From NCBI GenBank assembly GCA_000499405.2, contig HG738137.1:19430603-19494602 (forward strand): a stretch of DNA of 64,000 nt, in the 5' to 3' direction. The translations under genes were made by a program, and so were the position numbers. Shown here in pieces: positions 37,601 to 48,824 of this stretch (position 1 is its first letter; every line of letters begins with the position of its first letter). The notes beneath the pieces are model-generated. The model was not told where the DNA came from and did no database searches. It saw nothing but the letters and a program-made list of their open reading frames with translations. The DNA comes from Onchocerca volvulus. Taxonomy: Eukaryota > Nematoda > Chromadorea > Rhabditida > Onchocercidae.

Positions 37601-38692
37601 TTTGAATCTTAAATTTTTGCAATTCTTCAAATTATGGAAGCATTAATTTTAACTGTGCATATGCATACATGTTTAGTTCATTTTCTTGCTTGGAAAAAAA
37701 TGAAAGAAGCCGTATTGAAATCGTCAATAGTAGTTATCTGACAGTCAAGCAGCGAATGTCAACAGCTTTTGATTAACTTTCTCTGGCTTCATCAGTGTAT
37801 TTTGTTCTCCACGAACCACGAACCATACTTTTTCCTCAGTTTTTCATTTTTGAAAAATAAAACAAACAAAAGTAGTAGAACAGACATGATTGAAACGAAA
37901 ATGTTCTGTGCAGATGAAATCACTGGTGTTTATTTTCGCTACAACAGCATGGACATCATTCAGTCTGTTGCCGTATCGCATCTTCAACATTTGTCGAATG
38001 CACTTATTTGAATGGAATTCTTTGGACTGCGATACACAGTCCAAAATGAATTGGCTTGCTTACGTGCTACTCTACCTACTTTTTCTGAATCCGGTTAGCT
38101 TCTTTCTTCAGATCGAAACGAAGATTAGAATTATCAGAATCGTATGATACTTCTGTGCAACACAACTCTCGTGCATTATGTGAACCGGTTGCTCCCGATT
38201 TTTCTTTTCACTTTGCTGAGGTAATTCATTGTATGCACCGAAATCTTCCATAATTTTTCAGATAATCAATCCATTGATAACCGCATTGATATATGCACCG
38301 TATCGAATAGCGCTGAAACGATTTTTATTCAGCATTCCTGCCAGAAATCGTTCGTTATATAACTGTCATGAAAATCAAACTGATTTGAGGTATTTATGGT
38401 TGCAAAATTCATTCATCAAATATCGAATCACTAAATGGAATCAAATTGTTAGCTAGATACTAATTTAATAAGTATTCTTAATTTATTCTAAATTATTTTT
38501 TAGGATTCTTAATGTTCATAATTGTTTATACATCTATTTTTAACTGCTAATTTATTTTATTCATATACTATTGATTTAAGCTATACATGTGTTTGCAACA
38601 GACGATCTCGAGGATATCACGAGTCGGAGGTAACTTTGGATGATCATGAAATGGTGAATTTGAAGCAATACAGCGAAAATTTAAATCAATGA
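34672..38692 (+). CDS. rhodopsin-class orphan G-protein-coupled receptor
   Basis: Nine exons join in phase: 34672-34737, 35131-35251 (or to 35278), 35451-35699, 36244-36478, 36815-36887, 37326-37487, 37914-38093, 38262-38389 and 38602-38692, about 434 residues. The N-terminus has several N-glycosylation sites (NLT, NYS, NET, NSS). TM1 (DLLLAASIAATIFNILVIF), TM2 with VGD, TM3 ending LNLDKLIYFQWPLSY in place of DRY, an extracellular NCNLQ Cys pairing partner, TM5 with CVLPVTSSL, TM6 with FSLLPYR in place of CWxP, and TM7 with NPLITALIY are all visible. The tail is acidic. The seven-TM core is well supported; the first two exons and their joins are less certain. The ligand is unknown; peptide or amine cannot be told apart from sequence. 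Confidence 0.82.
36537..36610. repeat. direct repeat, two 32-bp copies in a GPCR intron
   Basis: 36537-36568 and 36579-36610 are 32-bp copies (TTTCATGAAATTTTAGTT...TATAAGAATAAT) differing at one base and separated by 10 bp. Confidence 0.85.
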
Positions 38693-40379
38693 TTATATTG
38701 CTAATGAAAGTTCATCGATTCCATGTATCGTAAAAGATGGGAAGGAAAAAAATGACGTGAAAATTCGCGTCTGCAGAGCATAATCCAACAACACAGTAAT
38801 GACGATTTTACATTGCAGTCAAGAATTAAAAGATAAGAAGAGATCTAAAAAATTAACCGTAAACGGCAATATATATTATAGTTTATGATATAAAACTCTT
38901 CATCGAACAGAACAAAATTTAAATCTAAAGAACAAGTTTTATTTTAAAGACTGCATGAATATCATTCTTTTTAAGATTATGGAAAAGAAACAATTCATAA
39001 TCAGAATTTCCATATATAATTTCCATATTCGAAGTCTGATTGTTCCTGTCTTCTTCCAATTTCCTTCCCCTCGCATCTCAGTTATTTCATAGAATTAATG
39101 AACAGACATGGAACTGATTGTTTTTATTCCATTTCTTCTTCCATCCCTTTGTATCTCCCGCACGACAGGTTGCGAATCTTTACAGTATTCATAGCGACGC
39201 TGTTCAGTGCAACACGCAGTTGCATGTCAGTAAAATTTGCTGTTTTGCAGTAATTAATTTATATGTATATGTTATGTTATGCTAGTAATACGGGTTAATG
39301 AAGCGGATATACCGCCTAATGTTTAGTTCTACTTTTTTGCTTCTCAGTGCATTCGTTTATTTTTGTATTGCATTGTGTAATATGTTATGCACGCTATTTC
39401 ATTTATACATTTCTTTATGTGTATTCCGAACCATTAAGTCTTATTAAATATTCCTCAAATAAATGTCTTTCCATTAAAAAAATTGGAAATTCATCTCAAA
39501 AATCAGACATTAGAATTTTCAAAAAAAAGTATGGTAAATGCAGGAGAAGAAAAAAAGAGACGAAAGGGAATAGATAATACTAAAAAAAAAAATCTCTTCA
39601 TAAACTGCTACGTATCATATTTGAAATGAAATTCAAATGAAAAGCGATTTTTCGCTCGCTTTGATATTTAGTCATTGTATCACAAGTATCACGTCATTCT
39701 TTCCGCACATATTTTGAACTCACGACAGAACGGATGACATTAGGATGACAAAAGATATGATTATTGAATTTGGACTTGCTGTTATGATAAATAAAATCTC
39801 ATGTCATAGATCTTTCCGTTTCCGGTCGGTCGGTTTGATTCAGATGAAGTTGGGAGGATAGTTTTCATATAGGCCACATCAATCGTGATGTGTCGAAATG
39901 GAAAAATCTGATATAAATGTTTTTGTATTTGAGAGGCAAGATCGCGGGTTGGGCACTATCGCCACAGAATTAAGTGTGGTTTTCCGAATAATTTGTTATT
40001 AGGAAATAAAGTAGTCCGTGAATAGTCATGCTTTGCAACTGAGACGGAAAATGAGAAGGATGAAGAAGCGATGGAGGAAAAAATAGCAGAATACCCTACA
40101 CAAATAAATATTTAGTTTATAATTGTTGAATTTCGAAAAATAAAAAATATTTGAAATGTGCTTGGTCTTAAAGACAAGCTCAGGAAATAATATTTCAATT
40201 ATTTTTTTTTCAAATTTGCCTTTTGGAAGTCGATGCCACATTTCCACTTTATGAAATTCGTTTATCGAAGATTTCCGGTCCCTTTTTCCAAAAAAATTTG
40301 ATCCTGCAATCAGTTGCAGTTGTAGGATTTTTGATAACTTTTTGAGAAAGGATTTCCGAGTGCTTACAGTGCTTTCATA
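38693..40379. other. intergenic between GPCR and UQCC1-like gene
   Basis: 1.7 kb with no supported coding. A 140-codon minus frame at 40026-40448 overlaps the first UQCC1-like exon antisense and has no splice or start support. The region should hold the GPCR 3' UTR and the UQCC1 promoter. Confidence 0.5.
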
Positions 40380-43277
40380 ATGATTCGGAAATTGCCCGTG
40401 CTGTGGAAATGCATATCGCCAGCTGTATTTTCTGAGATGGGATTCCATTCAACCAGTGGATGCAAATATTTGTGGAATTCGCTGCAGGTAGGTTCGTCTT
40501 GATCGAAATAAATGTTAATGACAATTTTGTCTGGAATTTCAAAAAAATTACTTCAGATTTGAGAGTATTTTCTCATGCTTTGCTCTCTTTTAATTTTCTT
40601 TTTTTTTTTCTTTGCTTTCTATTTGACCATCTTCAAAGTAATTTTTTTCTTTTGGATTTTGAAGATCATTTTTGTATTCTTAATATGTTCTTCTTATATT
40701 GTTCTTCTTTCCAACTGGAAAATTAAATTAAGTTGGCTTGCGCAACTCTAATTAAATCCCAGAGTGAAAATTCATTCCTGAACTTTTTCTTATAAGAAGA
40801 ATACGAGTTGTTTTGTATATAAACTATCGTTTTTTTAGGTGCCCATCAGATGGTGTTCCAATGAACCAATTTTCAAAGTTACTAAAAAAATTTTATGGGA
40901 CGAGTCATTTGAGAAACAAACGCGCAGTGAACCAGAAACATCCTCTTCCTTTCAAGCAGTTGAGGTTATTTGATTATATATCGATATCTTAGTCGGATAA
41001 TAATAGTTTGTCGGGACAAGAATAGTACATTTTCGCTATGTTACAAGAATTCTTGTTTGTAGCGAAATATTGTAATTAACTGCACACCTAAGTAATCAAA
41101 ATAGATCGATTGAGCGATACGTTCGATACAAATATTTTTCAGAACTTTATTTGAAACTTATATATAATTATACATATATTTTAAAGAAGTGTATATTTAG
41201 AATTTTGTTTTCTGTTTTTTTATTTTACAAAAGAAAATAAAAATAACCCCAAAAAAATATATATATATAATGAAACACTGTCGTATACCAGATGATTGGA
41301 TAACTCGAATTTATGTTGATTCTGAACAGAAATACTTTACATTTTATATCCTTTATCCATTGCAGGAAGATGAGGAAGAAAATTCGGTCGATTTAAATAA
41401 TTCAGAATCAAAAACTCTCGCGGAAGCAACTATTTTAAACCAGTTGCGCATCAAAAAGTTACACGAAATGTTGCAGCACTTCGATGAGCAAACAAAGCAT
41501 GAAAAATTTCTCAAGAAGTTCAGTAAAAAATGGAATTTGAAATTGGAACTCAGGAAGGCACGATCAGTACGACCTCAAGATCAAGTTGCATATACGAAGG
41601 AAATGCTGGCTGTAATTTTTTTTTTTTCATTTTTTGTATTTAGATTTCTACCTGCATGAAACCAAAAATTTTCTATGTTTGAAAATTAATAAATATGGTT
41701 AGATCTAATTCTTTCTTTTTGGAATGGAATTTGATGTATCTGTTAAGGAGAAAGAAATAGAAAAGGTTGAGGGGTCTCTTTTCTGGTTTCGCAGATGAAG
41801 TGGAGTAGCTTTTCTTAAAAGTTAATTTTTGATTTTTGCCAGAACACCTTTTCCAAGTCGTACTTCTTACGAGTTAGTAATCATGGAAATCCGCACAGTC
41901 TTAAAAAAACTTTGTTATGTCTGAATAGGACTGTTTTTTTTCCTTTTTTTTTTTTTGTTTTACTTGCATTTTGCTCCAAGTTTTTTTTTTTTTTTTTCTT
42001 ATTAAGTAGGGATCATTCATTGTAAGGTTTTAGAATTTGAACCATTCTGCTGCTCATCTGTATTTTGATTGCGCTAATCGATTTCCATATTTGAAACTTT
42101 GCACTGGCAAGTTTATTTGCTTATTTTTAAATTCTCTAAAGTTTTTAAGTTCATTTTATAGAGCATGTCATTTTTCCATCTATTTTAAGGGTATAATAGC
42201 AAGCATTATTTTTATTTAAACTGTTTATTTTGTTGCAGCTCTTTGCTTACCAGACTATCTTTCAACATGGTATAAGCTCACCCTGATGCATATCTGGTTA
42301 GTCAATTTCTTATACTGAGTTTTTTGTATCATTGGATTTTTATCTGTTTATTTCTCGTAATTCTATAATAATTCTTTTTTTTTTTTTTGCAGATCTCTTG
42401 AAGGATTGATTATTTACAGGATGTTACTTGTTCGCTTACAATCTGTGTTAGAAGCGGCAGCTTTCATTAGAATCAGAAATAGTATTATTGAAATTATGTT
42501 TGATGACATTGATAAACGTCTAAGAGTTGTCTCGGTATTTTTTCATGATTCTGGGTAAAAAGACCTTATGTCCACGCAGAAATTTCTTTGATTTCCATTT
42601 TATTGAAACTTTTATGCATCTTTGTAAATTTTGCAGGAAGAATTGCATGAAATGTTGTACCATAAAAGTGACAAACGTCGTATGGCTGGTTTGTACTTAC
42701 AGACTTTCTTCGAATATGATGAGGTTAAAACACTATATCTTAATCTTCTACATTCCTAATTTGTTGATTCTGCTTTGGGAACTGTCAGTTTTTATTTTAT
42801 ATAAAGTATTTTTATCAAAACAATTCCAAGATTGTTCAGGGATTTCTATCCGACGACGTTGCATTAGCTGGTGCTTTATGGCGCAATCTTTATATGCAAC
42901 GATCCGTAGATCCAGTTCACCTCAATCGAGCAGTGTATTATGTGCGTGGAACGGTTTGTTTCAGCTACAAATAAAATCAAATTTTGGTATAATCAAATTC
43001 ATGAAAAGTATTTCCGAGTTTTAAACAAATCAATTGAGAGGAAATTTTAGGAAGCAAAGAATCGAAACGTAAATCTCAATTAATATAATATATATATTTG
43101 TTTCTAAATTTTCAGATGGCATATTTGGATAGTCTTAGCCTGGAGGCGATCCTTTTACAGGGTATCAAGAACTGGAAAATTGCACATCCAGACAAAAGAT
43201 TCAATGATAAAAATGCTTTTGAAATGGCTAAGAATATAGCTCCTTCTTTAATGAAGCAAAAATATAAGCACACTTGA
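40380..43277 (+). CDS. UQCC1: ubiquinol-cytochrome c reductase assembly factor 1 (Cbp3-like)
   Basis: Nine exons join in phase: 40380-40487, 40839-40964, 41366-41611, 42034-42106, 42239-42296, 42420-42534, 42637-42723, 42840-42953 and 43116-43277, giving 362 residues. The start MIRKLPVLWKCISPAVF is a basic amphipathic presequence, as expected for mitochondrial import. The C-terminal half matches the ubiquinol-cytochrome c chaperone domain in order: SAAHLYFDCANRFPYLKLC, LPDYLSTWYKLTLMHIWM, FDDIDKR, GFLSDDVALAGALWRNLY, HLNRAVYYVRGTMAYLDSL. In yeast and mammals this family binds newly made cytochrome b and promotes its translation and complex III assembly. The intron 42107-42238 must use a GC donor (CACTG then GCAAGT) to keep the conserved frame. 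The acidic, coiled middle part (41366-41611) is lineage-variable. The model appears complete and intact. Confidence 0.9.
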
Positions 43278-43547
43278 TATACAAATAATCATTTTCTCTA
43301 TTACAGTCATTAATTCAATTTTCGAATGGAATATTTTCCTTCTATTTTTCATTTTTCTTTTAGATTTTTATTTTTCACAAAAAATTGAAAAAAAAAAACG
43401 AATATCTTTCATCGTATTTATGCAATGAATTATTCGTTCATGCCTTATTTCATAAATATAGGAATATGCGTCAAAATGTTTAAAATCACAAATTATTTCT
43501 TTTGTTAATATTGGAATATTTATTTCATAACTTGATCGTATCGATAC

Positions 43548-43553
43548 AATAAA
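43548..43553 (+). terminator. candidate polyadenylation signal AATAAA
   Basis: AATAAA 271 nt downstream of the UQCC1-like stop codon. Support is positional only. Confidence 0.35.
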
Positions 43554-46008
43554 TTATTAATTTGTAAATTGCGACTCACACAGTCTTAATTTCTGGATAT
43601 TTTGCTACCAGTCTAATGGTAACACTGTTTAGGTTTAAATAATTTACATCAAGTTAAGGTTTTGATGTATAAAGATATAAAGAAGATGTTCTGAATTTCT
43701 GTGCAATTTTTTATATGTAGTTTCCTTGACTGTACTAAAAATGTAGTACTGAAAAAGAGACGGAATTAATTAAACAAGAAGTAAAATAAATCCATATAGA
43801 CGTAAGGTTACTAGTGATCTTATTTTGATGCAGACAGAATTCAAAACGAAGAATTGAATTTAAGAATCTAATCAGTAAATTATTTTTTCATTTTCAGACT
43901 AATTTTTTTGAATATCAGTTTCATTCTTGTTAGGAAAAAAAATGTACGCATTTCCCTATCTTCCGCTTTTGTGACGAGCATGTTTTGCAAACATGAAGAT
44001 GATATATTGATTGAAAATATCATACAGGATAGCGTGGAGATTATGTATAAATGCGGAAGATAAGTTCTTAGACTTCGCAATTTGCAAGAAAAAATAAAAA
44101 GGCAAGGAAAATGGAAATTTATTTTTTTCATTTACTTTCTTTAGAAAATTTATTTATTTTTTTAAAATTAAATCATGAATAATGACGAAGAAGTTTTCGA
44201 TGTCGAGAGTAATTTACAAATATAAATGATTATGGAAAATCAATGTTAACATGCGCAAAGAAACAAAAAAGTTTTTTTTTTTTTTTGCGTCTTCCTGGAC
44301 TAAGCTCATTTCCCTCGATTTCTTTTTTGCATTTACTATCCCTCGAAAAAGATTATGTGAACTGGTCCGTTAAAACTTTTACTTTATATTTATAATTTCA
44401 TTTATCTTATTTCTTCATCAAATATTTGGAATATTCGGAAATTGTATCCTCTTATTCGAATGAAATATAAAAAAGTTATCAATACATCACAAAATAAGTC
44501 AAGTAATTGAATTTTGGAATTATACAAAAACTTAAACTGAAGAGAATTAATAAATGGTTTAAATTGAATTAGACCTTTTGTTCATAATTATTATTTCTTG
44601 GTGAGATCCTTGTTAATATTATGAGTACTTACAACTGTGACGCTTGGTTAGGCACAAATAATCTGATTTCATATGTCGATTGTTGGTAGACATGATTTTC
44701 GACTGCTTCATTATTTTTTTTGTTTTTTTAGCGAAGCAACTTGTCACTGCCATTTTTTTTCATTACTTGAATTGTTGTCATATGAGAATATTTGCAAAAA
44801 ATTCTGATACTGAAGATCAAGATTTATAAAAGCTGACTCATTTCAGCCAATCAACTCGTCAAAAAAAGATTGGAATGTCATTTTCAAGCAGATTTCAAGC
44901 TGATAGTTTGTTTACTTGCTCAATAACTATTCTCGATTGTGCTTCTTCTCTTCTTCACAGTTTTTAGTCAATTATAAAATTACGATAAAACTATCGAATC
45001 TTGGATAGAACTGCCAAGATAAAAAGATATGTAAATTTGAATTTTAAAATGAGGAAGTTGAATCTCCCACGAGGTTGTTGTTAAAATAAGAGATGAAGTC
45101 TCCTAGGAATTGTTGTGATGTTTAAGGATCAGCGAGTTAGTCAACCTTTGATCATTATGCATTGCTTACTTTTTTCATCTAATTTCCCAGTCATGTCGCT
45201 GCTGGAACTGTGCATTATCGAGAAGATATGACAAGGATGTTGAAGAATTCGGATAATTTCTTCAATTCATTGAATGAAATGCATTGAAAAAGCAAATATC
45301 GCTTTTGAAGTAACGCATCATCGCCCGTCGCTTTGGTTTCATTATGACAAACGAATTTCGCTCATTCCTCCTACTGCTTCAGTTCATCCAACAAACAGAT
45401 CTCTCCTCCACTTCTCACATGTTTTAATTTATCCGATCCTTAATCAGCATACATCAGATTTCAGTTCTGACACCAGCAAGATGTTGCTATCGGAACTGTT
45501 TTCAAGTAGTATTCTTCCGATGTTTACATGCGGTATTAGCACGAATGAGAAAAATGATATTAGTTATTCATCATCAATTAAGAGCATTTGCCGCTTTTTC
45601 ATTTGTTAAAGACTGATTGATAACAGATAAAAGAGTTTCTGGAGGAAATAGCTCAATTAAAAGTTGATCGTTAATCATAGTTCACAATTTTTTTAAATTT
45701 TGCATTTGTTTCAAGCATTAAAAATCAATCGATAAAGCTATTTTTAAACTTCGCACATCTTAGAAGATGTCTAATCATCATGCTTACTAAATCTAAAAAT
45801 TCACAGTTGTTTATTTGAATGTTTTTTTTTCCGGTGGAGAAAATTAAATTATTAATTGCATTCTATCTAATTCAATAATTCATTTATTGCATACATGCTT
45901 GAAATCTTCTTGTTATTGCATTATCTTGCATTAGATTATAAGGAATTTTCTGTCGAAATTTCGAGGATTACAAGATTTTAGTTATTTTGATCATTCTTTT
46001 GCAAGAGT

Positions 46009-46082
46009 AGAAGAGAAGAAGAAGAAAGAAGAAAGAAAGAAAGAAGAAAGAAGAAAGAAGAAAGAAGAAAGAAAGAAGAAGT
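46009..46082. repeat. GAA/GAAA-rich microsatellite
   Basis: About 70 bp made almost only of GAA and GAAA steps (purine tract). Confidence 0.95.
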
Positions 46083-47845
46083 TTTTAATAAACATAAACA
46101 GAATAAGAGACCATTTCTTGTATTGATGAAAACTTGTCTTTTCGATAAAAACGCTTAATTGAGCCATAAATGAAGACCTTAAAATATCTTTCCTTGTTTA
46201 ATTTTTGAAGTGACCTCTCCATTTACTTCTCTTTTTATTTGCATATTGATCTTTCAACTCATTCCATTAGCGATTTTAAACAACTTATTGAAGGAAACCA
46301 TTTAATTGGATGTTTGTTGACAGTATTTAAATTTATTTTTTGAGTCTGTTTATCAAACTTCTATCTGGGAACCTATTATAAAGTTCTGTTTTGTATTGAA
46401 AATACGAATGATTTTGAATTTTTGAAATTGAAATACTCATTTGAAAGTCAATCTGAAATCTAATTATATGTATTCAAGTACTGATATCAGTGGAAAATTA
46501 ATTGGTTGTAAGAAAATGCCACGTGAAAAATTCTTAGCAATAGGAGATATATTGCTTTTACTAACTGCATACTTCGAATTACAACTGTTTCTGTTTTATG
46601 CTCTAGTAGTTCAACAAGTTTTTTCTTAAATAGTGAATATAGGAAAGTTATTTTCGTTATCACAGAGAATAATTAAAGTTAATGTTTTCTCAACCTGCAA
46701 AGGAAAGTAGTCTTTTTAGCCTACAAAGGATAAGTTTTTAATGCAATAAATTAAACTCAAAGTAATGTTCGGAATATCTCAACTTATTTGCTACTTTTCT
46801 TTCAACAAATATCCGAAATCATAATTTGTAATTCTTTAATATTTTATAAATATTTTATTCGAATTTTTGTTTATATTTGTGACTAATTCATGATATTGCA
46901 TTCAAAAAATCAAAAAAAACTAGGTAAACTGTTGTTTTAAAAGCCAAGAAAGCTCAAAGTTTCTAAACTTCAGAGCCTATATATGAATAGAGAGATTTTA
47001 TATCAAATTGCAGCGAAAGTTAATATCAGCGGTATAAAATGAATATTCAGCACTTTACAATGTATACCGATGTTCGTCAGCTGTTTCAAATCTGAATATT
47101 ACCTGTCTCCTGAACATTTGTTTACTTCAATATTTTACATTCTTCTTCAGCTTCGTGTCCAACAACCAGTAATCCTTACTACTTCAGAATAAATTTTATT
47201 GCTACTTATAAATATTAACGACAGAAAAAATTACCAAAGTAGATTTTCACGAAAATTGCTTGAACGAGAAAACTAATTTTCTGCAAAATTTTAAAAAAGA
47301 AGAAAATACTGTCAAGAATTGCAAATCTGGAATGGCTTAATTTTTAGATATTATTGTAAAATAGGAGCATTTAATCGTATTTAATGAACTTAAGCAAAAA
47401 TCTCTCCTCACATAAAGTCTTATCACAAATATTAACTGCAGGAAGATTATACAGTTTTGCAATATTTTGATCTTTGAAAATATCCTGAAATTGAAAAATG
47501 TTTGTGCATTTTTTCTCTTTTCACTCAATTTTGCATGAATATTTGTGCATCTTTTCGTTGTTCTATTTGTTTTTTAGTAAATTACTACTGATCTGAATAT
47601 ATGTCTATAAGTAAGTTCTAAAATAAGATCTAAAGTTATTTTTGTACACAGAAATTGAAATACTGGATAATTTTTAATCTAAGCAACAACAAATAAAAGA
47701 CAATCTTAGAATCTAATTATCATCAGTACATTATTCTCCGATAACCTATTTCATTTTTTCCCCAATTTATCGAAACCATTAACTTTTTGAATATTTCGAT
47801 AAGTAACTGAATTTGCTTTTAGATTTCATTTATTAAGACTTATAT

Positions 47846-47930
47846 AATCAGTTATTTTCACGAATTGATTGGAGTTTCATCATCAGTTATCAGTTAATCA
47901 GTTATTTTCACGACTCGATTGGAGTTTCGC
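47846..47930. repeat. direct repeat, two 35-bp copies at 50-bp period
   Basis: AATCAGTTATTTTCACGA at 47846 recurs at 47896; the 35-bp copies (through GGAGTTTC) differ at a few positions. Confidence 0.85.
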
Positions 47931-48824
47931 CATTTTTAACAAAAGCCTATTTCAAATAAATTGCTTATAAATGGGATTTTGAAACAGTTATTGGCGAAAT
48001 GCAACAATGTTGGCTGTGTAGTATTTAATTGATGGTCCGGAGTTATTGTTTTAAGTATATCCGTTTTCTTCTGCAATTAATCTTTTCGATCAGGAGCGAT
48101 GATACATTTGATCTTTTGTTACACATTATTTCGGTTAAAGCATTGTTGAAAGACGAAATACACCAAAATTCCCATTAGTTTCAGATTTTTTTCATTATCA
48201 CATAAAGTGCAAGAATCAATCAATAATTATTTTTCAAGGCTTTGTACCTTTGGAGCCTTTTTTTGCTTTTATAATCCTCCTTCCACTTTTTTCCTGTATT
48301 GTTTATGTAAGTCTTCGAAATATGGGTAATTTTTTCACGTGAAAGCCACTTAATTCTTGTAATCCGAAACTCATTGTTACCTTAATTTTCTGTAATTTTA
48401 CAACAGAATTAATTTAAGTTCTTCCAGCTTTCCAGTTAATCGCATATTTTATTGACATTTCGTATAGTGGCACCTTTCATATTTCAGAGTGCTGAAAACA
48501 GTTTTCAATATCAGATGTATGAAAGATGCTAATCAATTTTAATCAGTTATTGTTTAGATATGCCATCAGGCATAAGACTAAATATTATTTGATTGCTTAA
48601 TCGATAACATGGCATTTCCAAAAGCCTGTTAATTGATCAGCAACATTGTGAGCATTGATTTGCATTTTTTCCTGAGCTTGACGAGGTTTCAAGCAAATTC
48701 ATCCCGAAAGAAAAGTGCAATTGTTTATCCATCACTTTGGAAATTTTGAATTATTTTCGAGTCTATTCTACAACGACAGTTGAAGATTTCATTTCCATAA
48801 CAATATGATGGTAACGCAGTACTA

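Larger units (their letters stand above)
43278..48824. other. 5.5-kb intergenic region
   Basis: No gene could be supported. One 111-codon plus frame at 45274-45609 has a more balanced base composition and amino-acid usage than the rest; it has no recognisable motif and is treated as a finding only. A GAA-rich microsatellite (46009-46082) and a 50-bp tandem duplication (47846-47930) are present. Confidence 0.5.

Noticed and set aside
40026..40448. 140-codon minus-strand frame
   Set aside because: It is antisense to the first exon of the UQCC1-like gene and its promoter; the plus-strand exon joins in phase to a recognisable family.
42392..42419. Upstream acceptor TTTTTTTTGCAG for UQCC1 exon 6
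   Set aside because: Its use creates a stop at the junction; the acceptor at 42419 gives HIWMLLVRL, matching the family.
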